64,000 nucleotides of DNA from Brevibacterium sp. W7.2 (GTDB lineage Bacteria > Actinomycetota > Actinomycetes > Actinomycetales > Brevibacteriaceae), in the NCBI RefSeq assembly GCF_018137945.1, contig NZ_CP073089.1:2108001-2172000 (forward strand), in the 5' to 3' direction. The position numbers were made by a program, and so were the translations under genes. The notes under the pieces were generated by a model, which had not been told where the DNA came from, did no database searches, and saw only the letters and a program-made list of their open reading frames with translations. Positions 27,616 to 34,584 of the stretch are shown one piece after another (within the stretch, counting starts at the first letter, position 1; each line of letters begins with the position of its first letter).

Positions 27616-28779
27616 CTAACTCCTCTCGCTCACATGCGTGAGGACGAGATCATTGCGATGGATGACTTCTTTACGGTAGTCACTTCCCAGCCGGGTGCCA
27701 AGTTCCTCGGTGGTCAGGCCGAACATCGTCGGCAGCTCGGCGGCGGAGAAGTTCGTCATCCCCCGCGCCACGATCTGCCCGCCGGTGTTCCTGATCTCGA
27801 CCGGATCCCCGGCCTCGAAGTCCCCCTCGACGCCGACGACGCCGGCGGCGAGCAGGCTCGTGCCGCGCGACCGCACGGCCGCCTCGGCGCCGTCGTCGAT
27901 CGTCACCGAACCGAACGTCTTGGCGAGGTGGCGCAGCCACAGCAGTCGGGTGCCGCGGCGGCGGTGGGTGACGGCGAAGGATGTGCCCGCACTCCCCCCG
28001 GTGAGCACGTCGCCGACCCGGTCGGCGGAGGTGAGCACGGCGGGGATGCCGGAGTCGGTGACCATGAGGGCGGCGTCGACCTTCGTCGCCATGCCCCCGG
28101 TGCCCGTGCCGGCCGTGCCGACCCCGCCGATCGCCACGGCACCGAGGCCGTCGGGCCCGGCGACATGGTCGATGCGCCGGGCGTCGGGCTGGGACGGGGG
28201 TCCCGTGTAGAGGGCGTCGACGTCGGAGAGGAGGACGAGGGCGTCGGCGTGGGAGAGGTGGGCGACGAGCGCGGCGAGCCGGTCGTTGTCGCCGAAGCGG
28301 ATCTCCTCGGTGGCCACGGCGTCGTTCTCGTTGACGATCGGCAGCGTGCCCAGGGACAGCAGCCGGTCGATCGCCCGCTGCGCGTTCTTGTACCGGGTGC
28401 GCCGGATGAGGTCGTCGGCCGAGAGCAGGACCTGGGACGGAACGAGGTCGAAGCGGCCCAGCGCCCGCGCGTACGCGGCCATGAGGAGTCCCTGTCCGAC
28501 ACCGGCGGCGGCCTGCTGGGTGGCGAGGTCGCGCGGCCGGCGGCGCAGGCCCACGGGTTCGAGTCCCGCGGCGATCGCTCCCGAGGAGACGAGGATGATC
28601 TCCCGTCCCCCGGCCCGGTGGGCGGCGATGACGTCGGTGAGCGCCACGAGCCGTGACTCGTCGAGTCCGCCGTCGAGGGTCGTCAGCGACGAGGAGCCGA
28701 CCTTGACGACGACGCGCTTGGCGCCGGCGATGTCGGCCCGCACGGTCGCGGAGTCGGCGGCCGCGGTCGTCGCCGTCAT
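27616..28779 (-). CDS. proB: Glutamate 5-kinase
   Basis: A 387-aa kinase: the amino acid kinase domain ([41 protein letters not shown]) is followed by a C-terminal PUA domain from about residue 290. It phosphorylates glutamate for proline synthesis. ATG 28779 overlaps the obg stop by ATGA. The open frame runs on to 29562, but that part is obg out of frame. Confidence 0.96.
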   Translation of the reverse strand: MTATTAAADSATVRADIAGAKRVVVKVGSSSLTTLDGGLDESRLVALTDVIAAHRAGGREIILVSSGAIAAGLEPVGLRRRPRDLATQQAAAGVGQGLLMAAYARALGRFDLVPSQVLLSADDLIRRTRYKNAQRAIDRLLSLGTLPIVNENDAVATEEIRFGDNDRLAALVAHLSHADALVLLSDVDALYTGPPSQPDARRIDHVAGPDGLGAVAIGGVGTAGTGTGGMATKVDAALMVTDSGIPAVLTSADRVGDVLTGGSAGTSFAVTHRRRGTRLLWLRHLAKTFGSVTIDDGAEAAVRSRGTSLLAAGVVGVEGDFEAGDPVEIRNTGGQIVARGMTNFSAAELPTMFGLTTEELGTRLGSDYRKEVIHRNDLVLTHVSERS

Positions 28780-30308
28780 CGCTCGTCGGAGGAGTTCTCG
28801 CGGGCGGCGCGCTCGGCGAGCCGCTCCTTCTCGAACTCCGCCCGGGTGGCGGCCTTCGCGTCCTGCCGCTCGTGGTAGGCGGCCTTGCGCTCCTTGCGGC
28901 TTGCGCGGGCCTCCTCCTCGAGGCGCAGGTCGGTGCCGCGGGAGCCGAGCAGCTCGGCACCGCCGACGCTCGTGGGGTCCCAGTCGAAGACGACACCGTC
29001 GCCTTCGCCGATGACGACGGTATCGCCCGGGGTCGCACCGGCCTTGAACAGGGCCTCTTCGACGCCGAGGCGCTCGAGGCGGTCGGCGAGGTAGCCGACG
29101 GCTTCGTCGTTGGCGAAATCGGTCTGGACGACCCAGCGTTCGGGCTTGTCGCCGAGGACCCGGAAGACCGGACCGTCGGCGTCGCGTTCGGTGCGGATCG
29201 TGAAGCCCTTGTCGTCGACGGCCTTGGGCCGGATGACGACGCGCTGCGGCACGGCCTCGAGCTCGGCCCGCCGTTCGCGTTCGGCGGCGACGAGACCGGC
29301 CATCGCGAAGGAGAGTTCGCGCAGCCCCGCATGGCTGACGGCGGAGACTTCGAAGACCCGGTAGCCGGCGGCTTCGAGGTCGGGGCGGACGATGTCGGCG
29401 AGTTCGCGGCCGTCGGGGATGTCGACCTTGTTGAGGGCGACGAGCTTCGGACGCTCCGACAGCGGGAGGTCGCCGCCCTCCTCGCCGAGGTCGACGGAGT
29501 ACGCTGCGAGTTCGGATTCGATGACCTCGAGGTCGGAGACGGGGTCGCGGCCGGGCTCCCACGTCGCCATGTCGATGACGTGGACGAGGGCGGCGGTCCG
29601 TTCGACGTGGCGGAGGAACTCGAGGCCGAGGCCCTTGCCCTCGGACGCCCCGGGGATGAGCCCGGGGACGTCGGCGACGGTGTAGCGGACATCCCCGGCT
29701 TCGACGACGCCGAGGTTGGGCACGAGCGTCGTGAACGGGTAGTCGGCGATCTTCGGCTTCGCCGCCGACAGCGCGGCGATGAGACTCGACTTGCCCGCCG
29801 AGGGGTAGCCGACGAGCGCGACGTCGGCGATCGTCTTGAGCTCGAGGACGAGCGTGGAGGCCTCACCGGGTTCGCCGAGGAGGGCGAATCCGGGCGCCTT
29901 GCGCTTCGTCGAGGCGAGAGCGGCGTTGCCGAGCCCGCCGCGGCCGCCGGCCGCGGCGACGAACTCGGTGCCGGCGCCGACGAGGTCGGCGAGGATCTCG
30001 CCGTCCTGGGTCTTGACGACCGTGCCGTCGGGCACGGGCACGATGAGGTCCCTGCCGTCGGCGCCGTGGCGCAGGTCGCCCTTGCCGATGCCGCCGCCGT
30101 CGGCCTTGAGGTGCGGGCGGTGGTGGAGGGGCAGCAGGGTCGTCGTCTGCGGGTCGACGACGAAGGTGATGTCACCGCCGCGGCCGCCGTTGGCCCCGTC
30201 GGGGCCGCCGAGCGGTTTGAACTTCTCCCGCCGGATCGACGAGCAGCCGTTTCCGCCGTCGCCGGCCGCGAGGTGTACCGTGACGCGATCAATGAACTCG
30301 GTGGCCAT
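28776..30308 (-). CDS. obg: GTPase Obg/CgtA
   Basis: A 510-aa ribosome-associated GTPase. The N-terminal Obg fold ([20 protein letters not shown], glycine-rich loops) precedes the G domain with [10 protein letters not shown] (G1), [16 protein letters not shown] (G3) and NKVD (G4), and an OCT domain (~residues 345-425). The remaining ~80 residues are a charged Arg/Glu/Lys tail ([18 protein letters not shown]) typical of actinobacterial Obg. Acts in 50S assembly and stress control. A 14-bp perfect stem-loop lies just before its ribosome site. Confidence 0.96.
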   Translation of the reverse strand: MATEFIDRVTVHLAAGDGGNGCSSIRREKFKPLGGPDGANGGRGGDITFVVDPQTTTLLPLHHRPHLKADGGGIGKGDLRHGADGRDLIVPVPDGTVVKTQDGEILADLVGAGTEFVAAAGGRGGLGNAALASTKRKAPGFALLGEPGEASTLVLELKTIADVALVGYPSAGKSSLIAALSAAKPKIADYPFTTLVPNLGVVEAGDVRYTVADVPGLIPGASEGKGLGLEFLRHVERTAALVHVIDMATWEPGRDPVSDLEVIESELAAYSVDLGEEGGDLPLSERPKLVALNKVDIPDGRELADIVRPDLEAAGYRVFEVSAVSHAGLRELSFAMAGLVAAERERRAELEAVPQRVVIRPKAVDDKGFTIRTERDADGPVFRVLGDKPERWVVQTDFANDEAVGYLADRLERLGVEEALFKAGATPGDTVVIGEGDGVVFDWDPTSVGGAELLGSRGTDLRLEEEARASRKERKAAYHERQDAKAATRAEFEKERLAERAARENSSDER

Positions 30309-30324
30309 GATGTCCTTATATCAG

Positions 30325-30356
30325 ATGAAGGGTGAGTCGAGAGACTCACCCTTCAT
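30325..30356 (-). terminator. Stem-loop between rpmA and obg
   Basis: Perfect 14-bp arms (ATGAAGGGTGAGTC / GACTCACCCTTCAT) around a 4-base loop. On the minus strand it is followed by CTGATATAAGGACATC and the obg ATG, with no U-run, so a partial terminator, attenuator or RNA-processing site are all possible. It would lower expression of obg-proBA relative to the ribosomal protein genes. Confidence 0.6.
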
Positions 30357-30391
30357 GGACCCCTGAAGCGGGGCAGATCAGATCGTATCGG

Positions 30392-30643
30392 TCAGACGCC
30401 GACGATGTTGACGATCTTGCGACCGTTGCGCTTGCCGAACTCGACGGCACCGGCGGTCAGAGCGAAGAGCGTGTCGTCTCCGCCGCGGCCGACGTTCGCG
30501 CCGGGGTGGAACTTCGTGCCGCGCTGGCGGACGATGATCTCACCGGCCTTGACGACCTGGCCGCCGAAGCGCTTGACACCGAGGTACTGCGGGTTCGAGT
30601 CGCGACCGTTGCGGGTCGAGCTGACTCCCTTTTTGCTTGACAT
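30392..30643 (-). CDS. rpmA: 50S ribosomal protein L27
   Basis: An 83-aa protein with the conserved [21 protein letters not shown] start and [23 protein letters not shown] in its core. No cleavable N-terminal extension of the Firmicute kind. Second gene of the rplU-rpmA pair, 15 bp after rplU. Lies at the peptidyl-transferase centre. Confidence 0.98.
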   Translation of the reverse strand: MSSKKGVSSTRNGRDSNPQYLGVKRFGGQVVKAGEIIVRQRGTKFHPGANVGRGGDDTLFALTAGAVEFGKRNGRKIVNIVGV

Positions 30644-30658
30644 GTCAGAGGCCTCCTC

Positions 30659-30967
30659 TTACTTGATGTTCGTGATCTTCAGACGGGTGAGGTCCTGGCG
30701 GTGGCCCTGACGCTTCTTGTACCCGGTCTTGTTCTTGTACTTCTGAATCACGATCTTGGGACCGCGGAGCTCACCGACGACCTCGGCGCTGACCGAGATC
30801 TTGGAGAGGGCATCGGCGTCGGTCGTGACCGCGTCGCCGTCGACGAAGAGAACGGGTTCGAGCGTGACGCTGTCCCCGGCCTGCGCCTTCATTCGATTCA
30901 CTGTGATGATGTCGCCGACGCTGACCTTTTCCTGGTGGCCACCGGCACGGACAATGGCGTAGACCAT
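30659..30967 (-). CDS. rplU: 50S ribosomal protein L21
   Basis: A 102-aa protein starting [19 protein letters not shown] and ending in the basic [19 protein letters not shown]. The start ATG 30967 has AAAGGG upstream; the frame is open to 31162 but without homology. First gene of the ribosomal pair; a candidate promoter lies ~135 bp upstream, giving a long leader. Confidence 0.97.
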   Translation of the reverse strand: MVYAIVRAGGHQEKVSVGDIITVNRMKAQAGDSVTLEPVLFVDGDAVTTDADALSKISVSAEVVGELRGPKIVIQKYKNKTGYKKRQGHRQDLTRLKITNIK

Positions 30968-31101
30968 GGTCGAACCCTTTCTGCGTAAGAAATCTTGCGA
31001 ACGGCGGTTGATGCCTTGGCTCGACAGGGAGCGGACTCCCTGCACGACAGACCCATTGAGAGGAATCACCGGCCGTGGTGCGACGGACGCACCGACGTTC
31101 A

Positions 31102-31131
31102 AGTTTAGTCGATCCCGGCCGCGAACGGCAA
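31102..31131 (-). promoter_or_regulatory. Candidate rplU-rpmA promoter
   Basis: On the minus strand, TTGCCG (31131-31126) and TAAACT (31107-31102) are separated by 18 bp in an otherwise GC-rich region upstream of rplU. Transcription would start near 31095, leaving a leader of about 128 bases, long enough for feedback by a ribosomal protein, though I see no known leader motif. Confidence 0.5.
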
Positions 31132-31174
31132 ACCGGTGCGGAGGTGACCTCCGCCTCGTCACGGGACCGGATGC

Positions 31175-31492
31175 TCAGCCCTCGCGGGACTCCGCGATCC
31201 GCTCGTGATGGTGGATCACCTCGGCGACGATGAAGGCGAGGAACTTCTCCGCGAACTCCGGGTCGAGGTGCGAGTCCTCGGCGAGGCGGCGCAGGCGGGC
31301 GACCTGCCGGGCCTCCCGGGCCTCGTCGGCCGGGGGCAGGCCGTGGTCGGCCTTGAGCACGCCGACGGATTCGGTGAGCTTGAAGCGCTCGGCGAGCAGG
31401 TGGATGAGGGCGGCGTCGATGTTGTCGATGCTGCCCCGCAGCTCGAGCAGGCGGTCGGCGGCCCGGGAGGCGGCGGTGTCGTCGTCAGTCAC
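31175..31492 (-). CDS. Chorismate mutase, AroQ type
   Basis: A 105-aa all-helical enzyme converting chorismate to prephenate. The family pattern is clear: LRGSIDNIDAALIHLLAERFKLTESVGVLK with the catalytic arginine and lysine in helix 1, then PPADEAREARQVARLRRLAED. No signal peptide, so it is the cytoplasmic form. It stands alone between the rplU leader and the AGCS symporter; both neighbours are on the same strand. Confidence 0.88.
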   Translation of the reverse strand: MTDDDTAASRAADRLLELRGSIDNIDAALIHLLAERFKLTESVGVLKADHGLPPADEAREARQVARLRRLAEDSHLDPEFAEKFLAFIVAEVIHHHERIAESREG

Positions 31493-31551
31493 GCGAACAG
31501 TCTAGACAATCCGCGGGTGCCGTGGGGCCGGTGACAGCGCCGCGGACACGG

Positions 31552-31588
31552 CCGTGCCCCGACCGTCGCGGGGACGGCCGGGGCACGG
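31552..31588 (-). terminator. Hairpin downstream of the AGCS symporter gene
   Basis: CCGTGCCCCG (31552-31561) pairs with CGGGGCACGG (31579-31588), continuing after a mismatch with CCGTC/GACGG. It begins 12 bases past the symporter stop codon on the minus strand. No U-tract, as is common in actinobacteria. Confidence 0.55.
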
Positions 31589-31599
31589 GAGGGTGAGGG

Positions 31600-33132
31600 T
31601 CAGGCGGGCTGCTCGACCGGGACGGCGTCCTTGGTGTCCGGGTCGGTGAGGGTGCCGGCCTTGCGGTCGGCGAGGTACTTCTTCATCTCCTTCTTCACGA
31701 CCGGCATGAGGAGGTAGAGGCCGAGGATGTTGATGAAGGCACACATGAACAGCGCCGCATCGGCGAACTCGACGACCTTGCTGAAGCTGGCGACACAGCC
31801 GATGACGACGAAGACGCAGACGAGGACGCGGAAGGCCATGATCGTCGCCCGGCCGCGGCCGAAGAGGTAGCTCCAGGCCCGTTCGCCGTAGTACGTCCAC
31901 GTGATGAGAGTGGAGAACGCGAAGAGCGCGACGGCGACGGCGAGCAGCGCCGGGTACCACGAGGCGACGGTGGAGAAGGCGTCCGAGGCCAGGGCCACAC
32001 CGCCGATCTCGCCTTCGCCGAGGTCCTCGCGGTACGAGGGCTGGTTGGCGACGATGATCGTCAGAGCGGTCATGGTGCAGATGACGACGGTGTCGATGAA
32101 GGGCTCGAGGAGGGCGACGAAGCCCTCGGAGATCGGCCGGCGGGTCTTGACCGCCGAGTGCGCGATGGCGGCCGAGCCGATGCCGGCCTCGTTCGAGAAC
32201 GCCGAGCGCTGGAAGCCGATGATCATGACGCCGACGATGCCGCCGGCGATGCCCTGCGGGTTGAACGCGCCTTCGAAGATCTCGCCGATCGCCATCGGGA
32301 TCTGCTGGAAGTTGATGCCGAGGACGAGGAGGCAGGAGACGACGTAGAAGATCGCCATCGCCGGGACGAGCTTGTCGGTGACCTTCGCGATCGAGCGGAT
32401 GCCGCCGAGGATGACGAGTCCGACGAGGAGGGCGAAGAGGATGCCGAAGATCAGTCCGGCCCATGCGCCGCCGAGGAAGCCGTCCGCGCCGCCGGTGGCG
32501 GTGCGGACCTGGGCGAACGTCTGGTTGGCCTGGAACATGCCGCCGCCGACGACACCGAAGATGAGGATCGCGACGGCGAAGACGCCGGTGAGGATCGCGG
32601 CCACGGGCTTGGAGAACCGGCGGAAGGCCACCGGCAGGTACTTGAACGGTCCGCCGTGGACGACGCCGTTCTCATCGATCTCGCGGTACTTCACGCCGAG
32701 CGTGCACTCGACGAACTTCGTGCACATGCCGAGCAGACCGGCGATGATCATCCAGAATGTCGCACCCGGTCCACCGAGGGCGACGGCGACGCCGACACCG
32801 GCGATGTTGCCGAGTCCGACGGTGCCCGAGAGCGCGGAGGCCAGGGCCTGGAAGTGGGTGATCTCGCCGGGGTCGGTGGGCTTGGAGTACTTGCCGCGGA
32901 CGACGTCGAGGGAGACCTTGAAGCCGCGGAACTGGATGAAGCCGAAGTAGAGGGTGAAGATCAGGGCTCCGAGGATGAGCCAGAAGACGACGAACGGGAA
33001 GGAGATCTCGCCGATCGTGATGGGCACGAAGATCACACTGGAGAACCAGGTGGCGATCGGATCGAACCAGGAGTTGATGGCATCGTCGACGGGTGACGTC
33101 GGTGCGTCTGACGCAAGCAGCAGTATGTCCAT
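31600..33132 (-). CDS. Alanine/glycine:cation symporter (AGCS family)
   Basis: A 510-aa, ~11-helix transporter with the AGCS signatures GTVGLGNIAGVGVAVALGGPGATFWM, SNEAGIGSAAIAHSAVKT and PFIDTVVICTMTALTI. It would import alanine or glycine with Na+ or H+. I take ATG 33132; an in-frame TTG three codons upstream (33141) is an alternative, and neither has a strong Shine-Dalgarno. Divergent from the SPFH gene, with ~165 bp between them that is AT-richer than average. Confidence 0.88.
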   Translation of the reverse strand: MDILLLASDAPTSPVDDAINSWFDPIATWFSSVIFVPITIGEISFPFVVFWLILGALIFTLYFGFIQFRGFKVSLDVVRGKYSKPTDPGEITHFQALASALSGTVGLGNIAGVGVAVALGGPGATFWMIIAGLLGMCTKFVECTLGVKYREIDENGVVHGGPFKYLPVAFRRFSKPVAAILTGVFAVAILIFGVVGGGMFQANQTFAQVRTATGGADGFLGGAWAGLIFGILFALLVGLVILGGIRSIAKVTDKLVPAMAIFYVVSCLLVLGINFQQIPMAIGEIFEGAFNPQGIAGGIVGVMIIGFQRSAFSNEAGIGSAAIAHSAVKTRRPISEGFVALLEPFIDTVVICTMTALTIIVANQPSYREDLGEGEIGGVALASDAFSTVASWYPALLAVAVALFAFSTLITWTYYGERAWSYLFGRGRATIMAFRVLVCVFVVIGCVASFSKVVEFADAALFMCAFINILGLYLLMPVVKKEMKKYLADRKAGTLTDPDTKDAVPVEQPA

Positions 33133-33286
33133 GTCGATCAAATGTTCCGCAATGCGACACCGGGATCAAGCAATCGACCTTCCAATATTCGGACAGTTAC
33201 AGAACTGTTATCTGCATCACACCGACTCCGTCGCAAGTGACATTGGTCTCACTGCGGGTTTCGGATAGTGGATTTCCGGTGTGACC

Positions 33287-33301
33287 TAGACTGGCCGCAT
33301 G
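33287..33301 (+). promoter_or_regulatory. Leaderless promoter of the SPFH gene
   Basis: A -10-like TAGACT (33287-33292) ends six bases before the ATG at 33299 and there is no Shine-Dalgarno. This spacing, the same as at the TetR gene at 2637, is the mark of leaderless actinobacterial transcripts. Confidence 0.55.
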
Positions 33302-34396
33302 TCACAGAACCCTCCCCCGCCCCAGCGTCCGACGCCTCCGCCCCAGCAGCCCTGGCAGCAGGGACAGCCCCCGATGCCGCAGCAGTCCGGGCGACCGGGC
33401 GGGCAGCGTGCGGGAGCGAGCCCCCAGTTCGACGGCGGACCCGCCGGCGGTCGGCCGGGGGCGGATCAGCCGACCCGCATCGAGTCGGTCGAGGGCGATC
33501 GGGTCCGCGAACGACCGGCCGGCGCGGTTTCGGGGTACTTTGCGATCGTCGGCGCCGTCGTCCTCCTCCTCGTGGCGATCCTCCTCGGACTCGTCGGCTT
33601 CGGCCTGATGATCGCACAGAGCCCGCTCGGCATCATCCTCCTCGTCCTCGGCGTCCTCGCCTTCATCGCCTCGCTGTTCCTCTTCAAGGGCTGCACCTCG
33701 GTGGCGCCCGGCCACGCCGTCGTCCTCCAGCTCTACGGCAAGTACGTCGGCACGGTGCGGCAGTCGGGTCTGCGCTTCGTCAATCCCCTCTTCTCGAAGA
33801 TCCAGATCTCCACGCGCATCCGCAATCACGAGACCTCGACCCTGAAGGTCAACGACCTCGACGGCAATCCCATCGAGATCGGCGCGGTCGTCGTCTGGCA
33901 GGTCCGCGACACGGCTCAGGCGATGTTCGAGGTCGACGACTTCGAGGAGTTCGTCGCCATCCAGGCCGAGACGGCGGTGCGCCACATCGCGAACTCCTAC
34001 GCCTACGACTCCTCCGATCCGCAGCGGATGTCCCTGCGCGACAATGCCGATGAGATCACGGAGAAGCTCTCCGCCGAGGTGGCCGCCCGAGTTGCCGCCG
34101 CCGGCGTGTCGATCATCGAATCCCGGATCACCCAGCTCGCGTATGCGCCGGAGATCGCCCGGGCGATGCTTCAGCGGCAGCAGGCCACCGCGGTCGTCGC
34201 GGCCCGGCAGCTCATCGTCGAAGGGGCGGTGGGCATGGTCGAGACGGCGATCGAGCAGATCGAGCGCCGTGACATCGTCTCGCTCGGGCACGCCGAGCGC
34301 AGCGACCTCGTGACGAACCTCATGATCGTCCTCTGCGGCGATCAGGCCGCGCAGCCGACGATCAGCACGACCCGGAACAAGCAGTCGGGCACCTGA
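33299..34396 (+). CDS. SPFH/Band 7 (stomatin/prohibitin-like) membrane protein
   Basis: A 365-aa protein. Residues 1-75 are a Pro/Gln/Gly-rich disordered N-terminus; two helices follow (SGYFAIVGAVVLLLVAILLG and LGIILLVLGVLAFIASLFLF), then the Band 7 domain (PGHAVVLQLYGKYVGTVRQSGLRFVNPLF, DLDGNPIEIGAVVVWQVRDT) and a coiled region (LSAEVAARVAAAGVSIIESRITQLAYAPEIA). Such proteins organise membrane microdomains. No NfeD partner is adjacent. Convergent with rne across two strong hairpins. Confidence 0.88.
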   Translation: MSQNPPPPQRPTPPPQQPWQQGQPPMPQQSGRPGGQRAGASPQFDGGPAGGRPGADQPTRIESVEGDRVRERPAGAVSGYFAIVGAVVLLLVAILLGLVGFGLMIAQSPLGIILLVLGVLAFIASLFLFKGCTSVAPGHAVVLQLYGKYVGTVRQSGLRFVNPLFSKIQISTRIRNHETSTLKVNDLDGNPIEIGAVVVWQVRDTAQAMFEVDDFEEFVAIQAETAVRHIANSYAYDSSDPQRMSLRDNADEITEKLSAEVAARVAAAGVSIIESRITQLAYAPEIARAMLQRQQATAVVAARQLIVEGAVGMVETAIEQIERRDIVSLGHAERSDLVTNLMIVLCGDQAAQPTISTTRNKQSGT

Positions 34397-34432
34397 CCCA
34401 CCGGTCGCCCGCTCACCGGCCCCCTGCGGCTC

Positions 34433-34468
34433 ACATGCCCGGCCCGCGCGCATCCGGGCCGGGCATGT
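34433..34468. terminator. First hairpin between SPFH gene and rne
   Basis: Perfect 13-bp arms ACATGCCCGGCCC / GGGCCGGGCATGT with a 10-base loop, 37 bases after the SPFH stop. Works with the next hairpin to separate two convergent genes. Confidence 0.6.
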
Positions 34469-34505
34469 CAGCCGGGCAAGGGCCCTGAGCCCGGACCCGG
34501 TCACG

Positions 34506-34551
34506 GACAGCACAGCGCCCCACGTCGACTGACGTGGGGCGCTGTGCTGTC
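34506..34551. terminator. Long bidirectional terminator between SPFH gene and rne
   Basis: A 21-bp perfect stem (34506-34526 with 34531-34551; core CGCCCCACGTC / GACGTGGGGCG) and a 4-base GACT loop. It sits 33 bases past the rne stop on the minus strand and serves both converging transcripts. Confidence 0.75.
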
Positions 34552-34584
34552 GCCGGCGGCGGGAGGATCTCAGGCGGGTGAGCC

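Noticed and set aside
27680-30349. 889-codon minus-strand frame over obg/proB
   Set aside because: Overlaps obg and proB in a different frame with Ser/Arg/Pro-rich shadow composition.
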